DNA of 64,000 bases from Candidatus Obscuribacterales bacterium (lineage in GTDB: Bacteria; Cyanobacteriota; Vampirovibrionia; Obscuribacterales; Obscuribacteraceae), in the NCBI GenBank assembly GCA_019637435.1, contig JAHBVO010000004.1, positions 62,001 through 126,000 of the forward strand, read 5' to 3'. A program made the translations under genes and the position numbers. Shown piece after piece: positions 15,122 to 24,657 of the stretch (the stretch's first letter is position 1; every line of letters starts with the position of its first letter). The notes beneath the pieces were generated by a model. That model searched no databases. It was given only the letters and a program-made list of their open reading frames with translations, and was not told where the DNA came from.

Positions 15122-17923
15122 ATGGCAGGTCGTTCTACCGGGCCGAAGCTTGGGATATTCAATTCATTCGTTACCGGTTTGCTTTTCTTGAGTGCACATG
15201 GTGCGCAAGCGTCGGATTTTCAGGATTTTCGAGAAAGCAGTCCCGGGCTTGATCGCCACGTTCTACGACAGATGTTTCGCCAGCAAAATAGAGTTGAACG
15301 AGCAGATGCGCGTGCTTCCGTCCGCGAACAGCGCTTGCTGAATGTTGCTGTGCCAGCAGTATCGGCACCAGGAGAATCTGGAAGAAACAACTTCGATCAT
15401 CGCATCCTCACTCAGATTGAACGTGGAAATACAATTGAAATTGGTGCCAACAAGCGCGTCCTGAAAGCGAGTACTGGGCTGAACTTTGACCTGACCTCAG
15501 TGGAACGGAATATTGTTATTGGTGACAAACTACTTGGCGGCAAATCTGTTGAGATCACCGTAGGTGGTGAAACAAAATCTGTTGTCCGCGGATCAAAAGT
15601 CACTGCGTCCGAGTATCTGGCTGTCAAACAGGCTCTTGGAGAGGGTCAAACGCTTCATATTTCTCGTGACGGAAGCGCGTCCGGCGGGACATTATCAATT
15701 GATGCTCTCACCACTGACAGTACCATGCGCGCCTCTTCACTCGTAATCTCTTCCGGTGTAACGGCCACCGGAAATTTCTCGAAGGGCACTGCATTTAAAC
15801 TCACTGGAGATCTTGCAAACTTCGGCACCATGCTCCTCGCTTCTGATAAGAGGGGCGCATCACTGCAAGGTGATGACGTCCTGATTGGCACTGGCGCTCT
15901 GGTTTCTGCTGTTGGAGATCTTCACGTTGGTGCATCGAAAACGTTTCTGAACAATGGAAGTGTCACCGCAGGCGGTGCGTTAGTTGTTACTGCTGGAGAC
16001 TCGATAAAGAATACATCGTCGCTGTCAGCAGATGGAGGAGTTACGCTATGTGCAGCTTCAATCGAGAACTCCGGAAGCGTGACTTCTCGTGATAACGATG
16101 TAAACGTCTATGGACCGTCCACATCCGCGCTCGTGTTTAACAACTCGGGTGGCGTGGTGAATGCGTTGAACGGATCCATAATTTTTAGAGAAGCCAACTA
16201 CACGGGGGAATACAGCACTGCCATTACGGGTGGTGACCTGTTTAGTAGAACCGTCAACATGAACACTGGGCACGGGGTCATGGATCTGGCAGTGAACAAT
16301 ATCACGGGAACTGTCTCGCAGTCCGGATATGCGGCTCACGTTTCTGTTGATACGGATACGTTGAGCTTGGGAAACATCTGTTTGACAGGTGACCCTACAT
16401 ACATAAATGCAGGTGGTGACATCAACATTACTGGCGATGTTATCGCTCAAGAAGCACTCGTTATCATTGCGAGGAATAATGTATTGGTCACATCTAGCGG
16501 CGTTAGTATCATTGCCGGCGACTCGACGGCCGGTTTCCCCGTCACGATACTAGCTGGCGCAAACATCACTGCAGGGACGGCTAATTCGCCGACGGTTCCA
16601 ACCGGTGCTACTACGACTGCCGCAACTATAACCGGTAATGGTACAGGCTCTGTGGCGGGCGGCAGCGTTTTGGTAACCGGTATTAACATGACGATCAGTA
16701 CGAGATCGACAGGCAAAAAAGGTTCTGGGGGTAATGTCTTTATTGGCGCTCAGAAGGGCACAGACCTCAATAGTGGCACGGTGAGTTTGTCTAATGTGTC
16801 AATCTCCGCTGGTGGACGGAAGAGTAAGGATATCAGCGGAGACGTGACTATCGCGGCCGGAGGAAGTGCAGACGGTTCACTTATTGTGGGAAGCATCGAT
16901 ACTACTGGTGGTACCGCCGGAAGTGGACTTATCACCCTTAAAAATTCGAGCTTCGCATCCAGTAACGGAAATCCAATTTCTTGGAATGCTGCTGGTGCAG
17001 TAACTTCTGGGAATTCACTAGTCACTGGAACTCTGGTTACAGGCACCGCATCTGATGTCACTGTAAACGGAACCGTTTCCTCGAACGCCGACATCTCAAT
17101 TTACTCTGCCGATGATGTTCTATTGAGCAATACTGGGTTGGTTCGTTCTTTCAAAGGAGACGTAGATGTCGATGGTTTCGCTCGAATATTTACGTTTAAT
17201 GGAAAATTCCAAGCCGACGAAGGCACTGTTCGCCTCTCAGCTGGCGATGTTGGAAACAACAGCAATAAGATAAATGTGATCAGCGCTGGGCTCGCTGTCA
17301 CGGCGGATGTAGGAGCCGCCTACATCAACTCAACTGGACCGGTCACGGTTAACGAAGCTTCGAGTGCGGTCGGCACTCTTAGCATAACTTCCGCCAAGGA
17401 CATCATCGCTAATGGTCCATTGAATGCCGGATCCGTCGTTCTATCTTCAACCGATGGTGACGTCATCGCCAATGGTGACATTACGTCCACTACGGCCGGC
17501 ATTTCGCTCGCCTCTATCGAAAACGATGTCATAGTGAATGGTTCGCTTCAATCAGGAGCCGCCGCGACGCTTTCTTCTCAGAAGGGAAAAATCGAACTGG
17601 GAGAAGCTGCTTCCATCACAACGACTCAATCGATTAACATCAGCACCGAGAAAGGGAAGATTCTATTCGGGAAAAGCTCATCACTAGAAGCGAATTTTGA
17701 CGGTATCTTCGTTACTCGCGAGAGCGCAATGGGTTCCGCAGTGGCCGCGCCTAAAAACACAACGGTGCTTGCAAGTGGTGGCACCGTCGAATTTCGCGGT
17801 GCTCAAGCGAAAGGCAAGGCGCCCAACAACACTGTTGAAGCAACGGCCGGTACCATCAGAATCGGCAGCACGAAAAAGAATGCAATTACACTCGCAGGCG
17901 GAGTGACGATGCTATCCCAGTAG
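15122..17923 (+). CDS. Large exported beta-repeat protein (933 aa)
   Basis: A signal peptide (LGIFNSFVTGLLFLS, cleavage near AQAS) is followed by a charged helical segment (15-90) and a domain shared with the next big gene: LDLTS/NFDLTSVERNIVIGD, then GSKVTASEYLAVKQ. The rest is Gly/Ser/Thr/Asn-rich repeats with alternating hydrophobics (for example SLSADGGVTLCAAS, DVIANGDITSTTAG), as in beta-helical adhesins of the filamentous haemagglutinin type. No TPS domain or autotransporter barrel is seen, so how it crosses the outer membrane is open. It is probably surface-exposed or released. The paralogue at 18382 suggests a tandem duplication. Confidence 0.75.
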   Translation: MAGRSTGPKLGIFNSFVTGLLFLSAHGAQASDFQDFRESSPGLDRHVLRQMFRQQNRVERADARASVREQRLLNVAVPAVSAPGESGRNNFDHRILTQIERGNTIEIGANKRVLKASTGLNFDLTSVERNIVIGDKLLGGKSVEITVGGETKSVVRGSKVTASEYLAVKQALGEGQTLHISRDGSASGGTLSIDALTTDSTMRASSLVISSGVTATGNFSKGTAFKLTGDLANFGTMLLASDKRGASLQGDDVLIGTGALVSAVGDLHVGASKTFLNNGSVTAGGALVVTAGDSIKNTSSLSADGGVTLCAASIENSGSVTSRDNDVNVYGPSTSALVFNNSGGVVNALNGSIIFREANYTGEYSTAITGGDLFSRTVNMNTGHGVMDLAVNNITGTVSQSGYAAHVSVDTDTLSLGNICLTGDPTYINAGGDINITGDVIAQEALVIIARNNVLVTSSGVSIIAGDSTAGFPVTILAGANITAGTANSPTVPTGATTTAATITGNGTGSVAGGSVLVTGINMTISTRSTGKKGSGGNVFIGAQKGTDLNSGTVSLSNVSISAGGRKSKDISGDVTIAAGGSADGSLIVGSIDTTGGTAGSGLITLKNSSFASSNGNPISWNAAGAVTSGNSLVTGTLVTGTASDVTVNGTVSSNADISIYSADDVLLSNTGLVRSFKGDVDVDGFARIFTFNGKFQADEGTVRLSAGDVGNNSNKINVISAGLAVTADVGAAYINSTGPVTVNEASSAVGTLSITSAKDIIANGPLNAGSVVLSSTDGDVIANGDITSTTAGISLASIENDVIVNGSLQSGAAATLSSQKGKIELGEAASITTTQSINISTEKGKILFGKSSSLEANFDGIFVTRESAMGSAVAAPKNTTVLASGGTVEFRGAQAKGKAPNNTVEATAGTIRIGSTKKNAITLAGGVTMLSQ

Positions 17924-18032
17924 AGTTGGCATTTGTCTTTTGAGTCGCGACCGCGACGTGCGTACGTCCTGACGAATACTACTCAGTGATCTTTTTGGCG
18001 CGACGTGGACGGAATTCTGGAGAAGAATCAAG

Positions 18033-18314
18033 ATGACTAGACGGAAAATTTTGATAACAATATGCTGTCTCGAAGAGTTCAAAAAGGCTGTTCGCATGGC
18101 ATTTAGGAAAGCATAAGCCGGCGCATCTGAGGATCCGATCCACCGTGTTTACTTCACAAGCGAAGAAGACCTGTTCAGCGCACTCTCGCCCAAGCGGATG
18201 GAGTTGCTCAAGTATTTAAAGAAGAGCGGTCCCTTGAGCTGTAGGAAACTCGCTGCGTCGCTTAACCGTGGGCAGCGATGCGTCAAATTCTCAGAGGTGG
18301 GCTGTCGTCGTTAA
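18033..18314 (+). pseudogene. Broken HVO_A0114-type winged-helix regulator
   Basis: From ATG 18033 the frame reads TRRKILITICCLEEFKKAV, then RMAFRKA and a TAA stop (18114). It then continues in the same frame as DPIHRVYFTSEEDLFSALSP, KRMELLKYLKKSGPLSCRKL, AASLNR and a second stop at 18312. This is the layout of the HVO_A0114-type regulators: a short N-terminal strand-helix, a YFxSxEDLxxxLxPKRxELL motif and a winged helix. A nonsense mutation and a lost C-terminus make it a pseudogene. Upstream sequence (17940-18032) may hold the end of its usual toxin-like partner, but I cannot prove it. Confidence 0.65.
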
Positions 18315-18381
18315 TCGGGTGATAGACAGATTTTTAGTGGTCTTGTAAACTGATGCGCTTGCCTACAGTTTGGGGACAAAA

Positions 18382-21300
18382 ATGAGACTCACAGGAAAAC
18401 CTACCGATTACTTAGCCGCTCAAGCAGTGGTTCTGGCCGGCACATTGCTTATTGGAGCACCAAGTCACGCAAGTGATTTAGCTCAAGTACGCGGAAACGA
18501 GAATTCGATGCGAAATCTTCGAATCGCTCACCCTGACTTGTCTCGGCACGAGATTCGGCAGCTTGTAAGAGCTGAGCGTCTTCAGGATCGTGCTTCTAAT
18601 CAAGCCATCGCCTCACCAGCTCTGCGTGTGCAAAACTTCATCGCGTTGCCGCAACTGTCTCCTCCTCCAGATGTCGTTCAGCCGGTTCGCGCGTTCGAAC
18701 AGTCTCAATTTCAAACGGTAAATGGAAGGACGCGTTCGGTTTCGCGCGGAGTCGAACTCGATCTTACATCCAACGAACGGACGATTACGCTCGGCGATAA
18801 CCTCTTCGTGGGGCGGTCTTCGTACACAATCTCCAACGGTTCCGCTAGTCGAGAACTCGTAGCCGGTTCAAAGGTTTCTGCGTCGGAGTATGTCGCGCTA
18901 CAACAAGTCATTGCAAGCGGCTCACAGACGCTGGTTCTGGATTCGTCCGGTAAAGCGATCGGAGGTTCGTTCTCATTAAGCACTATCGATGACGGCGGCC
19001 GTGATATCCACGCAAAGTCTCTTGTCGTGCCGGCAAGCGTTGAAGCTAGTGGAGATTTCAGTCGTCGTTCTGATTTCCGTTTGACAGGAGACCTTTCAAA
19101 CTTTGGCAGTATTCTTGCATTAGGCTCCGCTGGCAATCCGGGGCGCGCAAGCATCGCTGCTCGCGACATCACGAACGGTTCAGGCGCTTCCATTGAAACA
19201 GTTTCCTCTGGACAGCCGATGGACTTAAATCTTCGAGCTGAACGAAACTTCCAAAATGATGGTCTCATCAGCGCCTCTGGAAATCTGACGATTTCGGCCG
19301 GAGGCAATCTCCAGAATTCAGGCTCCATCAGCGGTGGCAGTCTAACGATTGATTCTGCTGTGGTGCGAAACAGCGGCGCTCTTATCGCGACTTCCGGCGA
19401 CGCAGTTTTCACAAACGCACTGCCAACTGCATTGCAAATCGATAGCACCGGCGGCCGAGTGAGCGCAGAGAACGGAGCGATCAAAGTTCGAGACGCGCTG
19501 TTCCGTGAGAAATTGGATACAGTAATTCGGGGCGGCGATTGGATATCTGAGCGTGTCGAGTTCAACGCAGGCGAAGGGCATCTCGACGTAAACGTCGGCG
19601 AATTGTCAGGGGCGATACATGCTCGCGGTGGAACCGTCATTATTAACGCCCAGACTGAAGTCTTGAACATTCAGGAGTTATCGGCGTCAGGCGACCCCTT
19701 GATCTCTAACACTAATTCCATCGTGCTAGGTTCACAGATGACCCTCGGGGCGCCACTGTCTGTAGTATCGGGTGGAAACATTACCTTAGACTCTGCGACG
19801 CTCGATACTGCAAGTAGTACTGGTAATGGTGGCGATATACTGTTACTAGCAGGCGCTGCTTTCACGATAGATGCGAATGTGCTTCAGGTGACCGGAGCGT
19901 CATCTTCAGGCGGAAACATCACCTACACCGGAACCGCACCTGTTATTGATTCGAGTTCCACGTCCGGCAATGCCGGAAATGTGGTCATTGCCGCGTTCAG
20001 CTCAATGCCAGGGACCGGACAAGTCAGTTTGGCCAACTCCTCAATCACAGCCAATGGGTCAAATGCTGCCGGCTCCGTAAGTTTCATCGCTGGTGGTGAC
20101 ATTGAGGTCGGTGCGATTACAGCGCAGGGCGCTCTCGTCTCTGGAGACATCTCTCTTCAGGCGGCGCAGCCGATACCTAATGGAACTTTCAGGATCAATG
20201 CTACGACGGGTAGCATTGAATCAGGACCTCTCCTTGTCGACTCCACGGCGACTGGAACAGTTTCAACGTACGGTGCGCTGACCTCCGACGGTTTCGTCAC
20301 TTTAAGAGGTACATCAGTGGATGTACATGCCCCGATAACAGCCAATTCTGCTCTTGGAGTTGTCACTCCGGAATTCTTTGTGGACGCGACAACAGTGACG
20401 GCAAGAACTGTTGACGTAAGGTCGCCTCAGGGAGACCTCAGCGTCAATGGTGGCACTGGAAGCAGTTTAATAGCAACATCACCGGACGGAGGTCTTTTGA
20501 TCTCGCTTAGCGCTTATCCGGGCGGTGACCTGATTTTGCAGGGCACGATGAATTTGACCGGGGATGCGCAGTTTAACTCCACAGCCAGTGTCGTTTCGCA
20601 AAACAATTCGCTTTATAGCACCACGGACGATGTCGTTTTAAGTTCGTCCAACTGGATCCAACAAGGCAACGGAAACATCGTCGCAAACAGCATAACCTTC
20701 GGCGGCTCGAACATAGTCAATGCGGACGGTGACGTTGTGATACTCACCGATCTCATTTTCAATGGACGTGACCTTTTCATCGGAGCCAAAGGTAACGTCG
20801 ATCTAGGAAGCTACAATATCGACCTCTCCAGTGTCACCGGTAATGGTGGCAGTTTGACAATTATTGCGGGCTACACTCTGTCGGGTACCGGTCTAGGACA
20901 GATTCAAACTGCGAATTCTACGAGCGTTACAGATTCGTTCACGACGAGCAGCAATATTTACGGTTCCGGCAATTACACCACCGACAGTTCAGCTGCTGCT
21001 GGTAATGCCGGAAACATCAGCGTTGCAGCGACCGGCACGATTATGTTGACAGGGAACTTAAGTGCGAACTCCCTAACCGGCTCTGCCGGTATTATCGCGA
21101 TCGCTGCCGAGGATGGAGTCAGCGTGGCAGAGGCATCCGCAGTCAGTGGGGCAGGCAACACCGGGGCGGTGCTCATTCAAGCAGGTCACGTCGCGCCGGC
21201 TGGTCTTGTTTCCTATCGTCAGGGCGCTCAAACCAACGGGATCATGAGCTTCGACAACCCCATTTACACGGCGGGTCAAATTGATACAGGTGTGATTTCC

Positions 21301-22614
21301 TCGAGCGAGGTGAAGCTTCAGAATTTGGCGGCTCCGATAAACATTGGTTCCACTATTGACGCGCACAGCATCACGATTAAAACTGATGGTTCGATAAATT
21401 TACTGAACCAAGATAATCTGACGGTCACCGGGTTCAGCGCCGGCGATGGCGGGCTAATATCAATTACCGCTCCAGCATTCAGTACAGCTAGTGGTCAACC
21501 ACTTCAGCTTATCGCAAGAGGCACAACTGGTAACGGTGGCTCCGTGACCGTCGTATCGCCAACCGACCTCTCGGTGGGCACTTCGAGCGCTGATGATGTC
21601 TCAATTGACGTGAGTACGACGACGCCAATGCCGAGCACCGCGGGTGGTTTCATTACTCTTACTGCGGCAGGCAATTTGAGTGTGGATGGTAGTGGGGCAA
21701 CTGCAGGACCAAACGGCGTGTTCACGTTGACGTCTCAAACTGGGCAGGTATTGGTCACTGGCGCCTTATCTGGTAAAAGTCTGTTCATAGATGCCATGGG
21801 ACAAGCGCCGTTCACTATAGGTGGTGCCAACGTAGGGCTTAACGGGATTCAAGGAACGGTCGCATTTAGCGACATCGTCGACATTGTTAATCGCAACGGC
21901 AACATCGACATAGCTGATCCGACGCGACTGAACGCCGCTACGCTCAGTCTTCGAACCTTTGGATCATCCGCAATCACGTTAGCGAAAGGGGCTGTTCTGA
22001 GCGCTTCTTCTTCCATCTCCCTGCAAACAGAATCCAGTGATATCGGAAAAGGAAAGTTCTACCTCGATGCTCCTGTTCTGAGTCTAATGTCTAGCGGTGG
22101 TGCCGTAGATGTCGTGAGCTTCCACAACGGTGATGTCGATTTGATCAAAGCTCAAGCCGGCGATTATTTTTCGCTTACCGCGTCCCAGGGGCTGAGTGTG
22201 ATCAACGGCGCACGGGCAGAAGATGGCTCGGTGACGCTCGTTGCGGGCGGAGGCACATTGCAAATTTTAGATCCAGTTGTGGCTGTGAACGGTCGCGTTG
22301 CGATTCAGAACACTGATACCGTAAATGGTAGCATTCAACTCAGCGACACTATAACAACCACAAGCGCAGGCAAAGGCACTGGCAAAGAAATTATCATCGC
22401 GATCGGAAAACTCAAGAAGACGAACGCGAACAATGCGCCGCAGATGTTTATAACTGTGGTGGAAGATCGCGGTCGTGTGCGGTTCGGCAAGCAAGGAGTC
22501 ACGCCCGTTGGACCAGCCACCGTTTCTGCAATTGGACGAAATGTTTATTTCAACAATCAGGGCGCCGGACAAATCGTCATATCAACCGGAGCGAATATCC
22601 GAGCAGAGAAGTGA
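18382..22614 (+). CDS. Giant exported beta-repeat protein (about 1410 aa)
   Basis: The start is ATG 18382, with GGGGA just ahead; an in-frame TTG lies four codons earlier. Signal peptide AAQAVVLAGTLLIGAPSHA, then a helical segment rich in Arg/Glu (SRHEIRQLVRAERLQD), then the domain shared with the 15122 gene (LDLTSNERTITLGDNLF...GSKVSASEYVALQQ). About 1100 residues of Gly/Ser/Thr/Asn repeats follow (GNAGNISVAATG, DGSVTLVAGGG), predicted as a long beta-helix. No cell-wall anchor or C-terminal barrel is visible. It is probably a surface adhesin or matrix protein. Similar N-terminal domains and diverged repeats indicate that the two genes arose by duplication. Confidence 0.78.
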   Translation: MRLTGKPTDYLAAQAVVLAGTLLIGAPSHASDLAQVRGNENSMRNLRIAHPDLSRHEIRQLVRAERLQDRASNQAIASPALRVQNFIALPQLSPPPDVVQPVRAFEQSQFQTVNGRTRSVSRGVELDLTSNERTITLGDNLFVGRSSYTISNGSASRELVAGSKVSASEYVALQQVIASGSQTLVLDSSGKAIGGSFSLSTIDDGGRDIHAKSLVVPASVEASGDFSRRSDFRLTGDLSNFGSILALGSAGNPGRASIAARDITNGSGASIETVSSGQPMDLNLRAERNFQNDGLISASGNLTISAGGNLQNSGSISGGSLTIDSAVVRNSGALIATSGDAVFTNALPTALQIDSTGGRVSAENGAIKVRDALFREKLDTVIRGGDWISERVEFNAGEGHLDVNVGELSGAIHARGGTVIINAQTEVLNIQELSASGDPLISNTNSIVLGSQMTLGAPLSVVSGGNITLDSATLDTASSTGNGGDILLLAGAAFTIDANVLQVTGASSSGGNITYTGTAPVIDSSSTSGNAGNVVIAAFSSMPGTGQVSLANSSITANGSNAAGSVSFIAGGDIEVGAITAQGALVSGDISLQAAQPIPNGTFRINATTGSIESGPLLVDSTATGTVSTYGALTSDGFVTLRGTSVDVHAPITANSALGVVTPEFFVDATTVTARTVDVRSPQGDLSVNGGTGSSLIATSPDGGLLISLSAYPGGDLILQGTMNLTGDAQFNSTASVVSQNNSLYSTTDDVVLSSSNWIQQGNGNIVANSITFGGSNIVNADGDVVILTDLIFNGRDLFIGAKGNVDLGSYNIDLSSVTGNGGSLTIIAGYTLSGTGLGQIQTANSTSVTDSFTTSSNIYGSGNYTTDSSAAAGNAGNISVAATGTIMLTGNLSANSLTGSAGIIAIAAEDGVSVAEASAVSGAGNTGAVLIQAGHVAPAGLVSYRQGAQTNGIMSFDNPIYTAGQIDTGVISSSEVKLQNLAAPINIGSTIDAHSITIKTDGSINLLNQDNLTVTGFSAGDGGLISITAPAFSTASGQPLQLIARGTTGNGGSVTVVSPTDLSVGTSSADDVSIDVSTTTPMPSTAGGFITLTAAGNLSVDGSGATAGPNGVFTLTSQTGQVLVTGALSGKSLFIDAMGQAPFTIGGANVGLNGIQGTVAFSDIVDIVNRNGNIDIADPTRLNAATLSLRTFGSSAITLAKGAVLSASSSISLQTESSDIGKGKFYLDAPVLSLMSSGGAVDVVSFHNGDVDLIKAQAGDYFSLTASQGLSVINGARAEDGSVTLVAGGGTLQILDPVVAVNGRVAIQNTDTVNGSIQLSDTITTTSAGKGTGKEIIIAIGKLKKTNANNAPQMFITVVEDRGRVRFGKQGVTPVGPATVSAIGRNVYFNNQGAGQIVISTGANIRAEK

Positions 22615-22674
22615 AGAATCAAACTCGCCAAAAATTTCGTCACAGGTGGGAGGAATTTCACTTTTCGGATTCTG

Positions 22675-22802
22675 TTCTTGATTGTGGCGCTTCTCGGGTC
22701 CGTTCCGGCGATGTCATTGCGATCGTTTCTGCCGCGACGCGAAATCGATTTGTCCCTGCAAAAGTTGTCCAACCCAGGAGTCTTCGTGTGTTCGGCGGTT
22801 AG
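22675..22802 (+). pseudogene. Frameshifted 3' fragment of the 13242 membrane-protein gene
   Basis: One frame reads ALLGSVPAMS, and after a frame change the sequence continues AIVSAATRNRFVPAKVVQP. This parallels ALLATVPAMCFASICAALRNR and MLPAKVIEP in the intact protein. DNA similarity runs to the stop (CGGCGGTTAG versus CGGCGGCTAG). Only about 128 bp survive. Its stop overlaps the end of the convergent TPR gene. Confidence 0.7.
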
Positions 22803-23917
22803 TATTCTGGTTTTAAGGAGCTGGTGTATTTTATAAATTTATTCAGGTATTTCAACTCACTGCTGCTCTGTTTTCGCCATTGTATGAATTGTTTTCTCTC
22901 GGGCGCGGTCGAGATTGCTAAATCGTAATTTGCAACGGACTTTTCATAGAACTGGCGTGCGGTGAGAAAATTCTTTGCCTGTGACTCGATTCGTGCTATG
23001 CCGTCTAAAGCCTGTCCCTTTGTGTCGAAGCACAAATAGTTTCTGTTTTCCAAAGGACGAGCCAAAAGCAAGTCGCACTTTTCGATCGAAGACTGGTAAT
23101 CATTTTTTGACTGGTCGGAGTTGGTAGGATAGCGACCTCTCCAAAGCAGTACTTCTGCCTCTGCTTGAGCCAAACGGTCACTGCTGTTTTGGTCGCCTGC
23201 TATCGACATATTGTGCAGAGCATTCATCGCCTGTTCAAAATTCTTGGCGGAAAGGTTTTTACGACCTGACAGATAATCGAGTCTCGCTTTCTTTCTATAG
23301 GCTGTAGCTGCATTGATTGCAGATGTCGCCCTTGCGCGCGAACTGTTTTTCGTATTCAAGCGCGACAATTCAATCGCCTTGTCATACTTTTCTTGAGCCG
23401 CCGTAGCAGCGCCGGTTTGGTCTAAATATGAACCCCATAACAGGAGGCTGTTTCCATACCGCGCTGCTATTTCCTCACTTTGTGGTTCATCGTTTATTGC
23501 AGATTCGAAAAGTGTTTCCGCTTCTTGGAATTTGCGAGATGGATTTTTATCATAGCCGTAAATGAAGTCTGCATACGCGAGTTTCGCAAGGGTAAAAGCC
23601 CGGGTACTTTTCGCTCTTGCGCTTTGGTTTCCACTGAGGGCTGCGCTTTGCTTAATCGCTCTTTTATAACAAGCGGTACTATGCTTTTGATCACCAATTA
23701 AGCCATAAACAACTCCGCTCATCATCTGCTTTTCGGCTTGAGCTTCGGAAGTGTTTGATGTTTCTTTCAGCACGGTCAGGGCGCTTTTAAATTGCCCCCT
23801 GTCGATCAGGTTCCAGCAGTCTTCGAGGTTCTTTTCGTCATGGGTCAGCTCACAGAACGCCGCTCCTTGGATAAGTAGACTTGTTAGTGTCACTGCGAGC
23901 CAAAGGTTTGGTTTCAT
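22799..23917 (-). CDS. Secreted TPR-type helical repeat protein
   Basis: 372 residues. Signal peptide MKPNLWLAVTLTSLLIQ, cleavage near AAFC. The rest is helical repeats of 34 residues or more, TPR-like (DRGQFKSALTVLKET, LIGDQKHSTACYKRAIK, SGRKNLSAKNFEQAMNAL). No catalytic domain. It probably serves as a periplasmic or envelope scaffold; partner unknown. The gene is convergent with the remnant at 22675 and the giant exported protein. Confidence 0.75.
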   Translation of the reverse strand: MKPNLWLAVTLTSLLIQGAAFCELTHDEKNLEDCWNLIDRGQFKSALTVLKETSNTSEAQAEKQMMSGVVYGLIGDQKHSTACYKRAIKQSAALSGNQSARAKSTRAFTLAKLAYADFIYGYDKNPSRKFQEAETLFESAINDEPQSEEIAARYGNSLLLWGSYLDQTGAATAAQEKYDKAIELSRLNTKNSSRARATSAINAATAYRKKARLDYLSGRKNLSAKNFEQAMNALHNMSIAGDQNSSDRLAQAEAEVLLWRGRYPTNSDQSKNDYQSSIEKCDLLLARPLENRNYLCFDTKGQALDGIARIESQAKNFLTARQFYEKSVANYDLAISTAPERKQFIQWRKQSSSELKYLNKFIKYTSSLKPEY

Positions 23918-24657
23918 GGACTGCCGCTGCTGTAGGGGTGTGTTTCTATAGTAGTGGATTCTGGCGATCTTGCGTCTTTGATTTTGGACCAGGTGGAAAG
24001 GACTAATGCTTTGCCGAAGCCGCTTTCTATGTTTTTATGGAACATGGTGACGTGGTTGTTTAGTTGTGTCCGTTCGGAACCTTGAATTTTTCCGAAACTT
24101 TTGGATCTTTTTGCGCTTTATGCTGCCACCATATGTGATGCTAGAATTATTTGCCACTGAATTGTCAGAGGCTGATCATATAGATTATGGTTCATTTTGC
24201 AATCTCGAAAAGATCCAATGGACGGACGTTTTCGAGGTTGCGCCATGCACAACATAATTGTGGGGCATCTTTTGCAACAGGGATTTCGGCAATTTGCTTC
24301 GATGGATATTTCTGTTTCCAGTTGTAATGGAAGCAATTCTTCCAGATCCGTTGCAACCTGCCTGAAACAGGTCATCAAGCCCGTCAGCTGTGACAGGTTT
24401 AAATGTCTGATAATCACATGCGGTATCACTAGCCCTAAAAGTTCGCGGGGCGAGGCCCTCGATATCTACTGGAACATGGCTTATTAGGAGGTCTTCGCCT
24501 TGCCAATCACACAGCCGCTCATGCTTATTTAGATAGAATAACAAGGCTTAATATTCTATGCGATGACTAATTCTGGATAAAATATTCAATGCATTGACTG
24601 CTCAACCATCATGCGTTGTCCTCCCGACTCTGAGCGAACTGAGCGCAGTGCTTCCGA
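23918..24657. other. 740-bp region without a confident gene
   Basis: Two overlapping minus-strand frames exist (24185-24544, 119 codons; 24118-24429, 103 codons). Neither has a ribosome site or a recognisable fold, though the second includes an amphipathic run (RQVATDLEELLPLQLE). It may be a frameshifted old gene. Otherwise nothing is seen. Confidence 0.35.
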
